Of a stretch of DNA of 64,000 bases, positions 35,851 to 44,209 are shown piece by piece. Where the stretch lies: positions 38,617-102,616 of the forward strand of contig JAHBYV010000013.1 in the NCBI GenBank assembly GCA_019635795.1, read 5' to 3'. How positions within the stretch are numbered: the first letter of the stretch is position 1; the number at the start of each line of letters is the position of its first letter. This DNA is from Rhizobiaceae bacterium. GTDB taxonomy: Bacteria; Pseudomonadota; Alphaproteobacteria; Rhizobiales; Rhizobiaceae. Under the pieces are notes generated by a model. It was not told the origin of the DNA. It ran no database searches and was given only the letters and a program-made list of their open reading frames with translations. The position numbers and the translations under genes are program-made.

Positions 35851-37124
35851 GCACAGCATCCATTGCTGAACGTGCGCCGTGGTTGAAAAATCCGTCCCTG
35901 CAAAAGCTTCTGTCTGCACTTGCTGAAAATGGTGAAGAAGCGCGCATTGCCGGTGGCGCGGTCCGCAACGCCCTGCTTGGGCAGGTAGTTGCAGACATAG
36001 ATATTGCGACGACGAACCTGCCTCAGGCGACCGTGCAAAAAGCCACGGAAGCCGGTTTCAAAGCCGTGCCGACCGGGATCGAGCACGGCACAGTTACAGT
36101 GGTGGCTGATGGCACGCCTTATGAGGTTACAACTCTGCGTGACGACATTGAAACCGACGGTCGCCACGCGGTTGTTCACTTTGGACGCGATTGGGACCGG
36201 GATGCGCAGCGGCGGGATTTTACGATCAACGCACTCTACGCGACGGCGGATGGAACCGTCATCGATCTCGTCGGCGGCCTTGCTGATGTCGAAGCCCGGC
36301 GTTTGCGGTTCATTGGCGATGCCGAGAAGCGCATTCGTGAGGATTATCTGAGAATCTTGCGGTTTTTCCGCTTTTTCGCCTGGTATGGCGATGGCAGGCC
36401 GGATGTTGAAGGGCTGAAGGCATGTGCGCGGCTTAAAGATGGGCTGGACCGCCTGTCAGCCGAGCGGGTATGGGCTGAACTCAAGAAGCTGCTCGCCGCG
36501 CCTGATCCCTCGCGCGCGCTATTGTGGATGCGGCAATCGGGCGTGCTGAGCCGGGTTCTGCCGGAAACCGAAAAATGGGGTATCGACGCGATTCATGGCC
36601 TTGTTTCGGCTGAAAAAGACCTTGGCTGGACGCCTGACGGATTGTTGCGGCTGGAAGCCATTCTGCCGCCGGATGCGGGGCGTCTTGAGAGCATGGCGAA
36701 GCGACTGAAGCTTTCCACAAAGGAGACGAGCCGTCTTGTGGAGTGGGCAACCGAGCGGTCGCCGGTCGCGGATTTGAGCGATCTTGCCCTAAGCAAACGG
36801 CTCTATTTCGGGTCGCCACAGGGCATCGACGATCGGTTGGCGCTCAGTCTCGCCGTTGCACGGACAAAGGCCGTTTCCAGCGATGAAGCGTTGAAGGAAG
36901 CGGCGGGCTTCTCCCGCCTGCTCAAACTGACACGAAACTGGAAGCGACCGGTATTTCCTCTAAAGGGGAATGATCTCGCCGAAATCGGCTTTGAGTCTGG
37001 GCCCGTAATGGGAGAGGTGATCAGGAAACTTACAGAAATTTGGGCCGATTCCGGATTTGTGATGGACAAGTCGGCCCTGATTGAAAAGGCAAAGGCGCTC
37101 CCGAATTTTCAGGAGCGCCGGTAA
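35847..37124 (+). CDS. cca: CCA tRNA nucleotidyltransferase
   Basis: A 425-residue class II nucleotidyltransferase that adds or repairs the 3' CCA of tRNA. Motifs are RIAGGAVRNALLG near residue 36 with the following DIDIAT metal-binding aspartates, RRDFTINALYA, DLVGGLADVEARRLRFIGD, and EDYLRILRFFRF. Alphaproteobacterial copies are often named poly(A) polymerase, but the operon and single-copy type fit CCA addition. The last bases of the gene form a hairpin that can serve as the terminator for the facing DUF1059 gene. Confidence 0.93.
   Translation: MSTASIAERAPWLKNPSLQKLLSALAENGEEARIAGGAVRNALLGQVVADIDIATTNLPQATVQKATEAGFKAVPTGIEHGTVTVVADGTPYEVTTLRDDIETDGRHAVVHFGRDWDRDAQRRDFTINALYATADGTVIDLVGGLADVEARRLRFIGDAEKRIREDYLRILRFFRFFAWYGDGRPDVEGLKACARLKDGLDRLSAERVWAELKKLLAAPDPSRALLWMRQSGVLSRVLPETEKWGIDAIHGLVSAEKDLGWTPDGLLRLEAILPPDAGRLESMAKRLKLSTKETSRLVEWATERSPVADLSDLALSKRLYFGSPQGIDDRLALSLAVARTKAVSSDEALKEAAGFSRLLKLTRNWKRPVFPLKGNDLAEIGFESGPVMGEVIRKLTEIWADSGFVMDKSALIEKAKALPNFQERR
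37094..37119 (-). terminator. Terminator hairpin inside the 3' end of cca
   Basis: GGCGCTCC (37094-37101) and GGAGCGCC (37112-37119) form a perfect 8-bp stem with a ten-base loop. On the minus strand it begins 14 bases after the DUF1059 stop and is followed by TTTGCCTTTT. It lies wholly in the cca coding end. Confidence 0.65.
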
Positions 37125-37132
37125 GGCCCAAA

Positions 37133-37318
37133 TCAGGCGGCGTCGCGGACGCGCTCCACGCGCGAGCGAATAGCTTCCAGCATGGTTTCGCGAATGGTCG
37201 TTTCGCCATGTGTTTCGCGCAAATGCTCTACGGCGCGGCGAATCACTTCTGCCTCGTCTTCGTGTCTGGTGTGCCATTCGCATCCCGGAACGAGCGAACC
37301 ACAATGAAATTCCTTCAT
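37133..37318 (-). CDS. Small DUF1059 protein
   Basis: A 61-residue protein with the DUF1059 pattern: an N-terminal Cys-containing strand (MKEFHCGSLVPGCEWHTRHED), shortened here to FHCGSLVPGC, and a helix with VIRRAVEHLRETHGE, in which spaced Cys and His could bind a metal. The frame runs up to 37633, overlapping hemF, but the ATG at 37318 has AAGGAGG at good spacing and starts the homologous part. Confidence 0.85.
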   Translation of the reverse strand: MKEFHCGSLVPGCEWHTRHEDEAEVIRRAVEHLRETHGETTIRETMLEAIRSRVERVRDAA

Positions 37319-37386
37319 TTTTGCCTCCTTCTTGCTCTTGCGGAGTGACACTATAACACAAAATGCGGCGTTTTGTTTGCGGCACC

Positions 37387-38292
37387 CTACGGCCAGCGAA
37401 CCACAGGCGGCAGGCTCGACAGGATTGAGGCAACATTGCCGCCAGTCTTGAGGCCGAAAATTGTTCCGCGGTCGAATAACAGGTTGAATTCTACATACCT
37501 GCCACGGCGCACAAGCTGTTCCTCGCGATCTGCTTCGGTCCAGCGCGTTTGAGCATTCGCATGGACAATCTGCGGATAGACAGAAAGGAATGATTCCCCA
37601 ACGTCCTTGACGAAGGCGAAGTCGGCATCCCATCCACCCAACTCCTCCCCGGAGTGTTGGTAGTCAAAGAAAATGCCGCCAATTCCACGCGGTTCATTGC
37701 GGTGCGGAAGGAAAAAATAGCGGTCGCACCATTCCTTGTACTCTTGATAGTTCGCGACCGGGTGCGCTTCGCACGGCTTACGCATGGCTGCATGGAACAG
37801 GCCAGTGTCCGGATCATCCTGTGTGCGCCGATGGTCCAGCATGGGGGTCAAATCAGCGCCGCCACCGAACCACCAACGCGATGTAACAACCATTCGCGTA
37901 TTCATATGGACTGTGGGCACATGCGGGTTAAGCGGATGAATTATAAGGGATATTCCACTTGCCCAAAAGCGGGGGTCGGCATCTGCTCCTGGAATTTGCT
38001 TGCGAAATTCGGGAGAAAACTCGCCATACACAGTCGAAACGTGGACGCCAGCCTTCTCGAAAAGGCGGCCATGCAGCAAGTACATCACGCCGCCGCCGCC
38101 CTTGCCTTCATCCCGCTGCCACGGGGTGCGGTGAAAGCGGCCTGCCGGCCTGTTTTCGTCACCATAATGATCTTCCAGATTTTCCAGTTCCACGCAGATT
38201 CGGTCGCGCAGGGCGGCAAACCAGGTTGACGCAATTTCCTTCCTGGTTTCGATGTCTGACGGAATCCCTTCAGGAATATCTTTGCGTTCCAA
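37387..38292 (-). CDS. hemF: Oxygen-dependent coproporphyrinogen III oxidase
   Basis: A 301-residue HemF that turns coproporphyrinogen III to protoporphyrinogen IX with O2 in haem synthesis. Signatures are [20 protein letters not shown] in part ([10 protein letters not shown]), [22 protein letters not shown] ([11 protein letters not shown]), GIGGIFFDY and [16 protein letters not shown] ([13 protein letters not shown]). The frame opens at 38397, but no ATG lies near the homologous start; a TTG at 38292 with GGAG eight bases upstream gives a family-typical length of about 300 and is preferred. Confidence 0.9.
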   Translation of the reverse strand: MERKDIPEGIPSDIETRKEIASTWFAALRDRICVELENLEDHYGDENRPAGRFHRTPWQRDEGKGGGGVMYLLHGRLFEKAGVHVSTVYGEFSPEFRKQIPGADADPRFWASGISLIIHPLNPHVPTVHMNTRMVVTSRWWFGGGADLTPMLDHRRTQDDPDTGLFHAAMRKPCEAHPVANYQEYKEWCDRYFFLPHRNEPRGIGGIFFDYQHSGEELGGWDADFAFVKDVGESFLSVYPQIVHANAQTRWTEADREEQLVRRGRYVEFNLLFDRGTIFGLKTGGNVASILSSLPPVVRWP

Positions 38293-38387
38293 TGATTTAG
38301 CTCCATGTAAAGGGCGAATGCAAAAAGACTCGCAATCATTGAGAACGATCCCTAATCTGATAGGCGTGTGGGTCAAGGAGTTCTTTC

Positions 38388-38645
38388 TTGCGAACACCAG
38401 TGAGGCCAGCGCTTGACGGTCTCAAACGCCGTCTCGCAGAAAGCCGGGAAAAGACCGGTGGAAAACGCAACGATGGATTCGTTCGCGAAACCTTTGTGCT
38501 GCCAAGAACTGCCGCGCGCATGAAGGCGAGGGAGTGGTTCGATCGGTGGCCGAAGCAGGCCTATTGGACAGAGATCGAAAGCTGGCTTGAGAGGCCGGAC
38601 GATGTCATCGAATTCACAATTCGGCGTCTGCCTGCTGCGGATTAG
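38388..38645 (+). CDS. Small basic protein of unknown function
   Basis: An 85-residue basic protein, starting [16 protein letters not shown] and ending in an amphipathic [14 protein letters not shown] segment. No family recognised and no signal or membrane helix. The start is a TTG at 38388 with AAGGAG seven bases upstream, which strongly favours translation. It is divergent from hemF and converges on apt. Confidence 0.6.
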   Translation: MRTPVRPALDGLKRRLAESREKTGGKRNDGFVRETFVLPRTAARMKAREWFDRWPKQAYWTEIESWLERPDDVIEFTIRRLPAAD

Positions 38646-38746
38646 CGGGAAATCGCGGCACAGAACCGCACATTTGCGTCGCAAAATTGCCGGTGAAGCA
38701 AGAAATACGACTGTCAAACGGATGAATATGCGGCGTAAACGTGCCG

Positions 38747-39292
38747 CTAATGTCCCTCAAAAGCCACGAGTGTGCGGACATCCACCCCGAGCGCTTCGAG
38801 CTTTTTGCGCCCACCGAGATCGGGCAGGTCAATCACGAAACAGGCAGCAACGATATCGGCGCCCATTTGGCGGAGCAATTTAACGGCTGCTTCTGCTGTA
38901 CCGCCGGTCGCAATTAAATCATCAACCAGAATAACTTTTTCACCCGCATTAACGGCATCCTTGTGCATCTCCATCTCATCCAGCCCATATTCGAGGCTGT
39001 AGGCGACGCGAACCGTTTCGTGGGGCAATTTCCCCTTCTTGCGAATAGGGACAAACCCGGCGGATAGCTGGTGCGCTACTGCTCCGCCAAGGATGAAACC
39101 ACGCGCTTCAATACCGGCAATCTTGTCAATCTTCGATCCTGCATAGGGATTGACCAGCTCGTCCACGGCCCGCCGAAACGCTCTGGCATTGCCGAGCAGG
39201 GTTGTGATGTCACGGAACAATATGCCGGGCTTGGGATAGTCCGGTATCGTGCGGATTGAAGAGAGGAGGGTGTCTTGGACTGTCTGGTTCAT
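38747..39292 (-). CDS. apt: Adenine phosphoribosyltransferase
   Basis: A 181-residue purine salvage enzyme making AMP from adenine and PRPP. It has the family start [20 protein letters not shown] (read [12 protein letters not shown]), [21 protein letters not shown] and the PRPP loop [26 protein letters not shown] at 39292 is the start; the frame opens at 39355 within the terminator zone of petC's far side. It follows petABC on the same strand but after a strong terminator, so it is a separate unit. Confidence 0.95.
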   Translation of the reverse strand: MNQTVQDTLLSSIRTIPDYPKPGILFRDITTLLGNARAFRRAVDELVNPYAGSKIDKIAGIEARGFILGGAVAHQLSAGFVPIRKKGKLPHETVRVAYSLEYGLDEMEMHKDAVNAGEKVILVDDLIATGGTAEAAVKLLRQMGADIVAACFVIDLPDLGGRKKLEALGVDVRTLVAFEGH

Positions 39293-39356
39293 TGCGCCGA
39301 CATTACTCGCAGGAGTTGCGAAGGGAAGCGGAAAGTTGATGCATTCCGCAAACAAA

Positions 39357-39378
39357 ATGGCCCGCCGAAGCGGGCCAT
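39357..39378 (-). terminator. Intrinsic terminator of the petABC operon
   Basis: ATGGCCCGC (39357-39365) and GCGGGCCAT (39370-39378) form a perfect 9-bp stem. On the minus strand the loop is the stable TTCG tetraloop, the stem starts 21 bases after the cytochrome c1 stop, and TTTGTTTG follows. Confidence 0.9.
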
Positions 39379-39399
39379 CGAAAACAGTCTATGCCGAAC

Positions 39400-40266
39400 T
39401 CAATGCTCGACGTTTGACCACACCTTGCGCTTGGTCAGGTAAACCAGAACGCCAAGCAAAGCCATGAAAACCAGAACGCTGAAACCTGTTCTCTTACGTG
39501 CTTCCATATGAGGCTCAGCAGCCCACATCAGGAAGGCCGACACGTCATGCGAATACTGGTCAACCGTTTCAGGTGATCCATCCTCATAGGTGACCTGACC
39601 GTCGGAAAGCGGAGGGGCCATCTTCAAGGATTTGCCACTTACGAAATAGGGGTTGTAGTGGGTTCCCTCCGGAATCTCCATGCCTTCCGGCGGAGTCTCG
39701 TTGTAGCCCGTCAGCAATGAATAGATGTAGTCCGGACCACCTTCCGCATACTGCGTGAAAATATCAACCACGAAGAGCGGGAAGCCACGGGTAACACCGC
39801 GAGCCTTTGCCAGCAGTGACATATCTGGCGGAGCAGCGCCGCCATTTGCAGCGGCTGCTGCCTGAACGTTGGCGTAAGGCGATGGGAAGTGATCCGACGC
39901 GATGCCGGGCCTCTCAAACATATCGCCGTCATCGTTCGGGCCATCCTGGATGGTGTATTCGGCCGCGAAAGCTTTGATCTGAGCGTCTGAGTAGCCCAAA
40001 TCAGCCAAGGTGCGGAATGCCACCAGATTCATCGAATGGCAGGCCGAACAGACCTCCTTGTATACCTTTAGTCCGCGCTGCAGCTGAGCCTTGTCATAGG
40101 TACCGAAAGGACCTGCGAAAGACCATTTCTGCTCTTTGGGAGCGAGGATGGGGAAATGCGTTGGTTCGGCGGCATGATTGGCACCAGTTGCTGTTTCCGC
40201 AGCGAAAGCCGAGGAACCTGCGAGCAGGATGCCCAATGCTGCCAGACCGTGGAGAACTTTCTTCAT
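39400..40266 (-). CDS. petC: Cytochrome c1 of the bc1 complex
   Basis: A 288-residue haem protein of respiratory complex III. A signal peptide (ending at SSAFA), the haem c site CSACHSMNLVAFR (CxxCH), the axial-methionine region PEGTHYNPYFVSGKSLKMAPP (read YNPYFVSGKSLKMAPPL), and a C-terminal membrane anchor FSVLVFMALLGVLVYL are all present. It stands alone, not fused to cytochrome b as in Bradyrhizobium. Last gene of petABC, 26 bases after petB, followed by a strong terminator. Confidence 0.97.
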   Translation of the reverse strand: MKKVLHGLAALGILLAGSSAFAAETATGANHAAEPTHFPILAPKEQKWSFAGPFGTYDKAQLQRGLKVYKEVCSACHSMNLVAFRTLADLGYSDAQIKAFAAEYTIQDGPNDDGDMFERPGIASDHFPSPYANVQAAAAANGGAAPPDMSLLAKARGVTRGFPLFVVDIFTQYAEGGPDYIYSLLTGYNETPPEGMEIPEGTHYNPYFVSGKSLKMAPPLSDGQVTYEDGSPETVDQYSHDVSAFLMWAAEPHMEARKRTGFSVLVFMALLGVLVYLTKRKVWSNVEH

Positions 40267-40292
40267 AATATCCCTCTACGAGTCCTGTCTGG

Positions 40293-41594
40293 TCAGCCGT
40301 TGGATTCCGAAGCAGCGGTCGCGCCGGCAGGGTGCGCAGCAGCGCCCTTGTTCTTGGCGAGAACGGCTTCGGTGATTGAGTTTGGCAACTGCTTTGGCTT
40401 TTCGAACAACCCGAGCAATGGCATGATGACGAGGAAGAACGCGAAGTAGTACAGCGTCGAAACCTGCATCGCCGGGATGTACCAGCCCTCAGCCGGCTTC
40501 GAACCGAGCCATCCAAGGAAGATGGCATTGATTGCGAAAAGCCAGAAAAACAGCTTGTACCATGGGCGATAAACCGCCGAGCGAACCTTCGATGTATCGA
40601 GCCAAGGCACGAAGAAGAGAACCGCAATGGCTGCAAACATGGCCAGAACGCCGCCCAGCTTGGAGTCGATCGGCCCGATGTTGAAGGTGATCGCGCGCAG
40701 GATCGCATAGAAGGGCAGGAAGTACCATTCTGGAACGATGTGCGCAGGTGTCTTCAGCGAATCGAACTGGATGTAGTTGTCCGGATGGCCGAGATAGTTC
40801 GGCATGTAGAAAATGAAGTAGGCAAAGACGGCCAGGAAGACGATCATGCCAAACGCGTCCTTGACGGTAGCGTAGGGCGTGAAAGGCAGCGTGTCGGTCT
40901 TCTGCTTCACCTCAATGCCGGTCGGGTTGGTTTGACCAACCACATGCAGCGCCCAAACGTGCAGCACGACAACGCCCGCAATAACGAACGGAAGCAGGTA
41001 GTGCAGCGCGAAGAAATGGGTAAGCGTCGGGTTGTCAACGGCAAAGCCACCGAGCAGCAGCTCTTGCAACCAGGTTCCCACGAGCGGGATCGCGGTGAAG
41101 AAGCCGGTGATAACGGTTGCGCCCCAGCCTGACATCTGGCCCCACGGCAACACATAACCCATGAAGCCGGTTGCCATCATCAGCAGATAGATGATGCAGC
41201 CGAGGATCCACAGCAATTCACGTGGCGCTTTATACGATCCGTAATAAAGACCGCGGAAGATGTGCAGATACACTGCAATGAAGAAGAACGATGCGCCGTT
41301 TGCGTGCATATACCGGAGCAACCAGCCCCAGTTCACGTCGCGCATGATCTTTTCGACGGAAAGGAATGCCAGGCTCGTATCAGATGCGTAATGCATCACA
41401 AGAACGACGCCGGTCAGAATTTGCACCACCAGCATGATGGAGAGAATGCCGCCAAAGGTGTAGGCGTAATTCAGATTGCGCGGCACCGGGTAGGAAACGA
41501 AAGAATCGTGAACCAGGCGCGGCAAAGGCATTCGCGCATCAATCCAGCGCTCAATGCCAGTCTTTGGCGTATAGGTCGAGTGTCCACCGCTCAT
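40293..41594 (-). CDS. petB: Cytochrome b of the bc1 complex
   Basis: A 433-residue membrane protein with eight predicted helices and the four haem-ligand histidines of helices B and D (in [21 protein letters not shown] and [20 protein letters not shown], both read in part). The quinol-site motif [14 protein letters not shown] holds the PEWY loop. The tail ([16 protein letters not shown]) is a variable cytoplasmic extension. Middle gene of the petABC operon, 20 bases after petA. Confidence 0.98.
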   Translation of the reverse strand: MSGGHSTYTPKTGIERWIDARMPLPRLVHDSFVSYPVPRNLNYAYTFGGILSIMLVVQILTGVVLVMHYASDTSLAFLSVEKIMRDVNWGWLLRYMHANGASFFFIAVYLHIFRGLYYGSYKAPRELLWILGCIIYLLMMATGFMGYVLPWGQMSGWGATVITGFFTAIPLVGTWLQELLLGGFAVDNPTLTHFFALHYLLPFVIAGVVVLHVWALHVVGQTNPTGIEVKQKTDTLPFTPYATVKDAFGMIVFLAVFAYFIFYMPNYLGHPDNYIQFDSLKTPAHIVPEWYFLPFYAILRAITFNIGPIDSKLGGVLAMFAAIAVLFFVPWLDTSKVRSAVYRPWYKLFFWLFAINAIFLGWLGSKPAEGWYIPAMQVSTLYYFAFFLVIMPLLGLFEKPKQLPNSITEAVLAKNKGAAAHPAGATAASESNG

Positions 41595-41614
41595 TTAGAA
41601 AATCCCCCGGGACC

Positions 41615-42178
41615 TTAGCCGATCTTGATCTTGGTGTCGGATATAAAGGAAAACACCGGCACTTCGAGGTTCATCGGTGCGGGTCCTTTGCGAATACGTC
41701 CCGCAGTATCATAGTGCGAACCGTGGCAGGGGCAGAACCACCCGCCGAAATCACCCTGCTGGCCAAGTGGCACGCAACCCAAGTGGGTGCAGACGCCGAT
41801 CATGACAATCCAGTTTTCCTTGTCCTTGCCTGCTGAGCGGTCAAGGTCGGAAGCTGGCGCGTCAGCCGGCAGGTTATGATTACGGGCAACCGGGTCTTTC
41901 AGCTCTGCCAGCGGTGTTTCCGCTGCGGCCTTGATTTCTTCCGGCGTGCGGTTGCGGATAAAGACAGGCTTTCCGCGCCATTTCACTACCAGAGACGAGC
42001 CGGGCTGCAATGAGCCGACATCGACCTCGATTGAAGATTGTGCCAGCGTCGATGCATCAGGCCGCATCTGATCGATAAACGGCCATGCAGCGGCTGCTGC
42101 TCCAACAACTGCGGCGGTGCCGGTTGCTACGTAGAGAAAGTCGCGTCTTGTGACGTCCGAATGTTCGGTGGCGCTCAA
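41615..42178 (-). CDS. petA: Rieske iron-sulfur protein of the bc1 complex
   Basis: A 187-residue protein. A Tat-type start ([21 protein letters not shown]) doubles as the membrane anchor. The cluster-binding motifs CTHLGC and CPCHGSHYD, with the disulfide cysteines, ligate a 2Fe-2S cluster. First gene of petABC, with its promoter in the 294-base gap shared with the divergent MaoC pair. Confidence 0.98.
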   Translation of the reverse strand: MSATEHSDVTRRDFLYVATGTAAVVGAAAAAWPFIDQMRPDASTLAQSSIEVDVGSLQPGSSLVVKWRGKPVFIRNRTPEEIKAAAETPLAELKDPVARNHNLPADAPASDLDRSAGKDKENWIVMIGVCTHLGCVPLGQQGDFGGWFCPCHGSHYDTAGRIRKGPAPMNLEVPVFSFISDTKIKIG

Positions 42179-42472
42179 GGGGTATTTCCTTCTGCCTCAT
42201 CCTCGCCGCAGGCGGAGCATTGTCCCCGCTCCATACCCCTCCCGATGGCGCATGGCTGCAGGCTGGGCGCTTTCCTCCGGCATTCGGAATTCGGTTTATG
42301 CGTGACAAACCCGCTTGTCCAGACGGGCAACGCCCGGATGGCACATTGTCGCGCCCCAATTTCAACAGGCGGGCCCATTTTTTGCTGTTTGGCAGGTCAA
42401 ATTCCCCAATGCGGCATTGCACAATCAGGCTCATGCGGCCATTGTCCGGGCCCAGCGAGATTTGGGGGAAGA
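42179..42472. other. Divergent intergenic region between petA and the MaoC pair
   Basis: These 294 bases hold no credible gene. They must carry the petABC promoter on the minus strand and the promoter of the MaoC pair on the plus strand. Short dyads are present (for example CGGGCAACGCCCG near 42331), but I cannot assign -35 and -10 boxes or a PetR-type site with confidence. Confidence 0.5.
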
Positions 42473-42931
42473 ATGCTGGACAAAAAATGGGCCTATGAGG
42501 ATTTCGAAGAAGGCGCGACGATCGAGCTTGGAAGCAAGCATGTCAGCGCAGACGAGATCGTGGAATTTGCGACAGAGTTTGACCCGCAGCCAATGCATCT
42601 GGACGAAGAAGCGGGTAAAAACAGTATTTTAGGGGGATTGGCTGCGTCTGGCTGGCACACCTCATGCATGTTCATGCGCCTTCTTTGCGATATTGTGCTT
42701 TTGAAATCGACCTCGCAGGGTGCTCCCGGGCTTGATCTGGTGAAGTGGAAAAAGCCTGTTCTGGCCGGAGACACATTGTCGGCACGGCTGATTGTCGTTT
42801 CAAAGCGCGTTTCGTCCAGACGTCCGAATCTGGGATTGGTCACAATGCGAGGCGAAATGCTCAATCAGCGCGGCGATCAGGTATTCGAAATACACAATAC
42901 GATTATGTTTTTGACGAGGGCAGGGGCATGA
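42473..42931 (+). CDS. MaoC-like (R)-hydratase, first of a pair
   Basis: A 152-residue hot-dog-fold protein. The catalytic hydratase-2 region is seen as FATEFDPQPMHLDEEAG, with the usual Asp and His, followed by GGLAASGWHTSCMFMRL. Such enzymes hydrate trans-2-enoyl-CoA. It starts at ATG 42473 behind GGGGAAGA and overlaps the second MaoC gene by four bases, suggesting a heterodimer or two related activities. Long upstream frame parts are not supported. Confidence 0.88.
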   Translation: MLDKKWAYEDFEEGATIELGSKHVSADEIVEFATEFDPQPMHLDEEAGKNSILGGLAASGWHTSCMFMRLLCDIVLLKSTSQGAPGLDLVKWKKPVLAGDTLSARLIVVSKRVSSRRPNLGLVTMRGEMLNQRGDQVFEIHNTIMFLTRAGA

Positions 42932-43398
42932 ACCTCGACGAATATTTTCAGGTCGGCGAGACCGTGATTCTGGGGACCCACTATTTCGATGCCGAATCGA
43001 TCGTGGCATTTGCGCGAAAATTCGATCCCCAACCTTTCCACCTGTCAGAGGAGCTTGCCAGGGGCAGTGTTTTCGGGCGGCTTTGTGCCTCCGGTTGGCA
43101 CACTGCTTCGGCCTGGATGCGGCACAATGTGCGCACGGGCGTCCTCAAAGGGGCGCAGGCCTGGGATGGAAACGGTCCAGCTCCAACGGTCGGTGCTTCA
43201 CCTGGCTTTCGAAACATGAAATGGCTTAAGCCGGTTTATGCTGGTGAAACAGTGACTTATACACGAAAGGTGGTCGATCAACGGGCGCTGGCTTCACGCC
43301 CCGGATACCGGTTGCTGACGGTGCTTGGCGAAGGCCACGATTCCGCGGGCGACAAGGTTCTGGAATTTGAAAGCGCGGTTATCGTCAAAGCCGAATGA
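42928..43398 (+). CDS. MaoC-like (R)-hydratase, second of a pair
   Basis: A 156-residue homologue of the preceding gene, with FARKFDPQPFHLSEELA and GRLCASGWHTASAWMR at matching places, followed by FRNMKWLKPVYAGETVTY. It begins in the ATGA overlap with its partner. The catalytic Asp-His pair is kept in both copies, so neither looks degenerate. The substrate is unknown. Confidence 0.88.
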   Translation: MNLDEYFQVGETVILGTHYFDAESIVAFARKFDPQPFHLSEELARGSVFGRLCASGWHTASAWMRHNVRTGVLKGAQAWDGNGPAPTVGASPGFRNMKWLKPVYAGETVTYTRKVVDQRALASRPGYRLLTVLGEGHDSAGDKVLEFESAVIVKAE

Positions 43399-43419
43399 GA
43401 CTCTGGGGGAAGCTCGCGC

Positions 43420-43875
43420 TTACCCCACCTGTCTCAGGGCCTCGCCCGCAACCATGGCTACGCTGACCGCCAGATTGAGGCTGCGACCGGCAACCATTGG
43501 TATTGTCAGCCGCGAATCGGCTGTTTCGTGAACCGAATCCGGCACACCTGCCGACTCGCGCCCGAATAGCAGAACGTCGCCCGGCAGATAGCCGAACGCG
43601 GTGTAAGGTGTCTCGGCGCGCGTTGTGAGCAGAACGAGGCGGCGCGACTCACGGTGCAGCCAGTCTTCAAATGCAGCAAAATCGACGTGGCGGGTGAGCG
43701 CGGCAAGCTCAAGATAGTCCATGCCCGCCCGTCGCAAATTGCGATCGGACAAGTCGAACCCGGCAGGCTCAATAATATCTACTGCCAACCCCAGACAGGC
43801 AGCGGTGCGCAAGATTGTGCCTGTATTTCCTGCAATGTCCGGTTGGAAAAGCGCGATTCGAAGCCTGTGTTGCAC
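43420..43875 (-). CDS. trmL: tRNA (cytidine/uridine-34 2'-O)-methyltransferase
   Basis: A 151-residue SPOUT methyltransferase that methylates the ribose of wobble base 34. The N-terminal FQPDIAGNTGTILRTAACLG and the C-terminal knot LLFGRESAGVP plus IPMVAGRSLNLAVSVAMVAGEAL (read IPMVAGRSLNLAVS) bind SAM. Short, single-domain length is typical of TrmL. It converges on the MaoC pair. Confidence 0.94.
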   Translation of the reverse strand: MQHRLRIALFQPDIAGNTGTILRTAACLGLAVDIIEPAGFDLSDRNLRRAGMDYLELAALTRHVDFAAFEDWLHRESRRLVLLTTRAETPYTAFGYLPGDVLLFGRESAGVPDSVHETADSRLTIPMVAGRSLNLAVSVAMVAGEALRQVG

Positions 43876-43985
43876 GGGGGCTCCCTGTCAGGATGGATTG
43901 GCAGACCGGTTAGTGGATCTGGCCATTTTGGGTGAAAGAAGCTATAGAGCACGTCCTGTCAACTCGAACCGCAGGAGGCGCAAAG

Positions 43986-44042
43986 GTGGAAGAGATGTTC
44001 ATCACGCATTTTTCGCGCCTGAAACTGCGGCGTGCCGCCTGA
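43986..44042 (+). CDS. Possible 18-codon leader ORF before the ABC exporters
   Basis: A GTG at 43986, seven bases after a strong AGGAGG (43973-43978), opens an 18-residue frame with a basic C-terminus (FSRLKLRRAA) ending at 44042. It lies 167 bases upstream of the first ABC exporter in a 334-base gap that otherwise holds nothing clear. An in-frame ATG at 43995 is an alternative start. A regulatory leader peptide is possible but unproven. Confidence 0.4.
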   Translation: MEEMFITHFSRLKLRRAA

Positions 44043-44209
44043 AGCGGAACTGTTCGACCTCGTACACGAACAATCTGATTGCGCCGAACCAAATCCCTGC
44101 GTGCCACTTTTGCTTGCGTGAGCGAATCAGGTGTCACGGTCTCATCACCAAACCACTTTCCCCTGGCTGATTGCGGTTGGGCGGTATGCGTCCTACCTAT
44201 GGAAATACC

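Noticed and set aside
43910-44137. Minus-strand frame in the gap before the ABC exporters
   Set aside because: It lacks a ribosome site and resembles no protein; the plus-strand leader ORF has the better signal.
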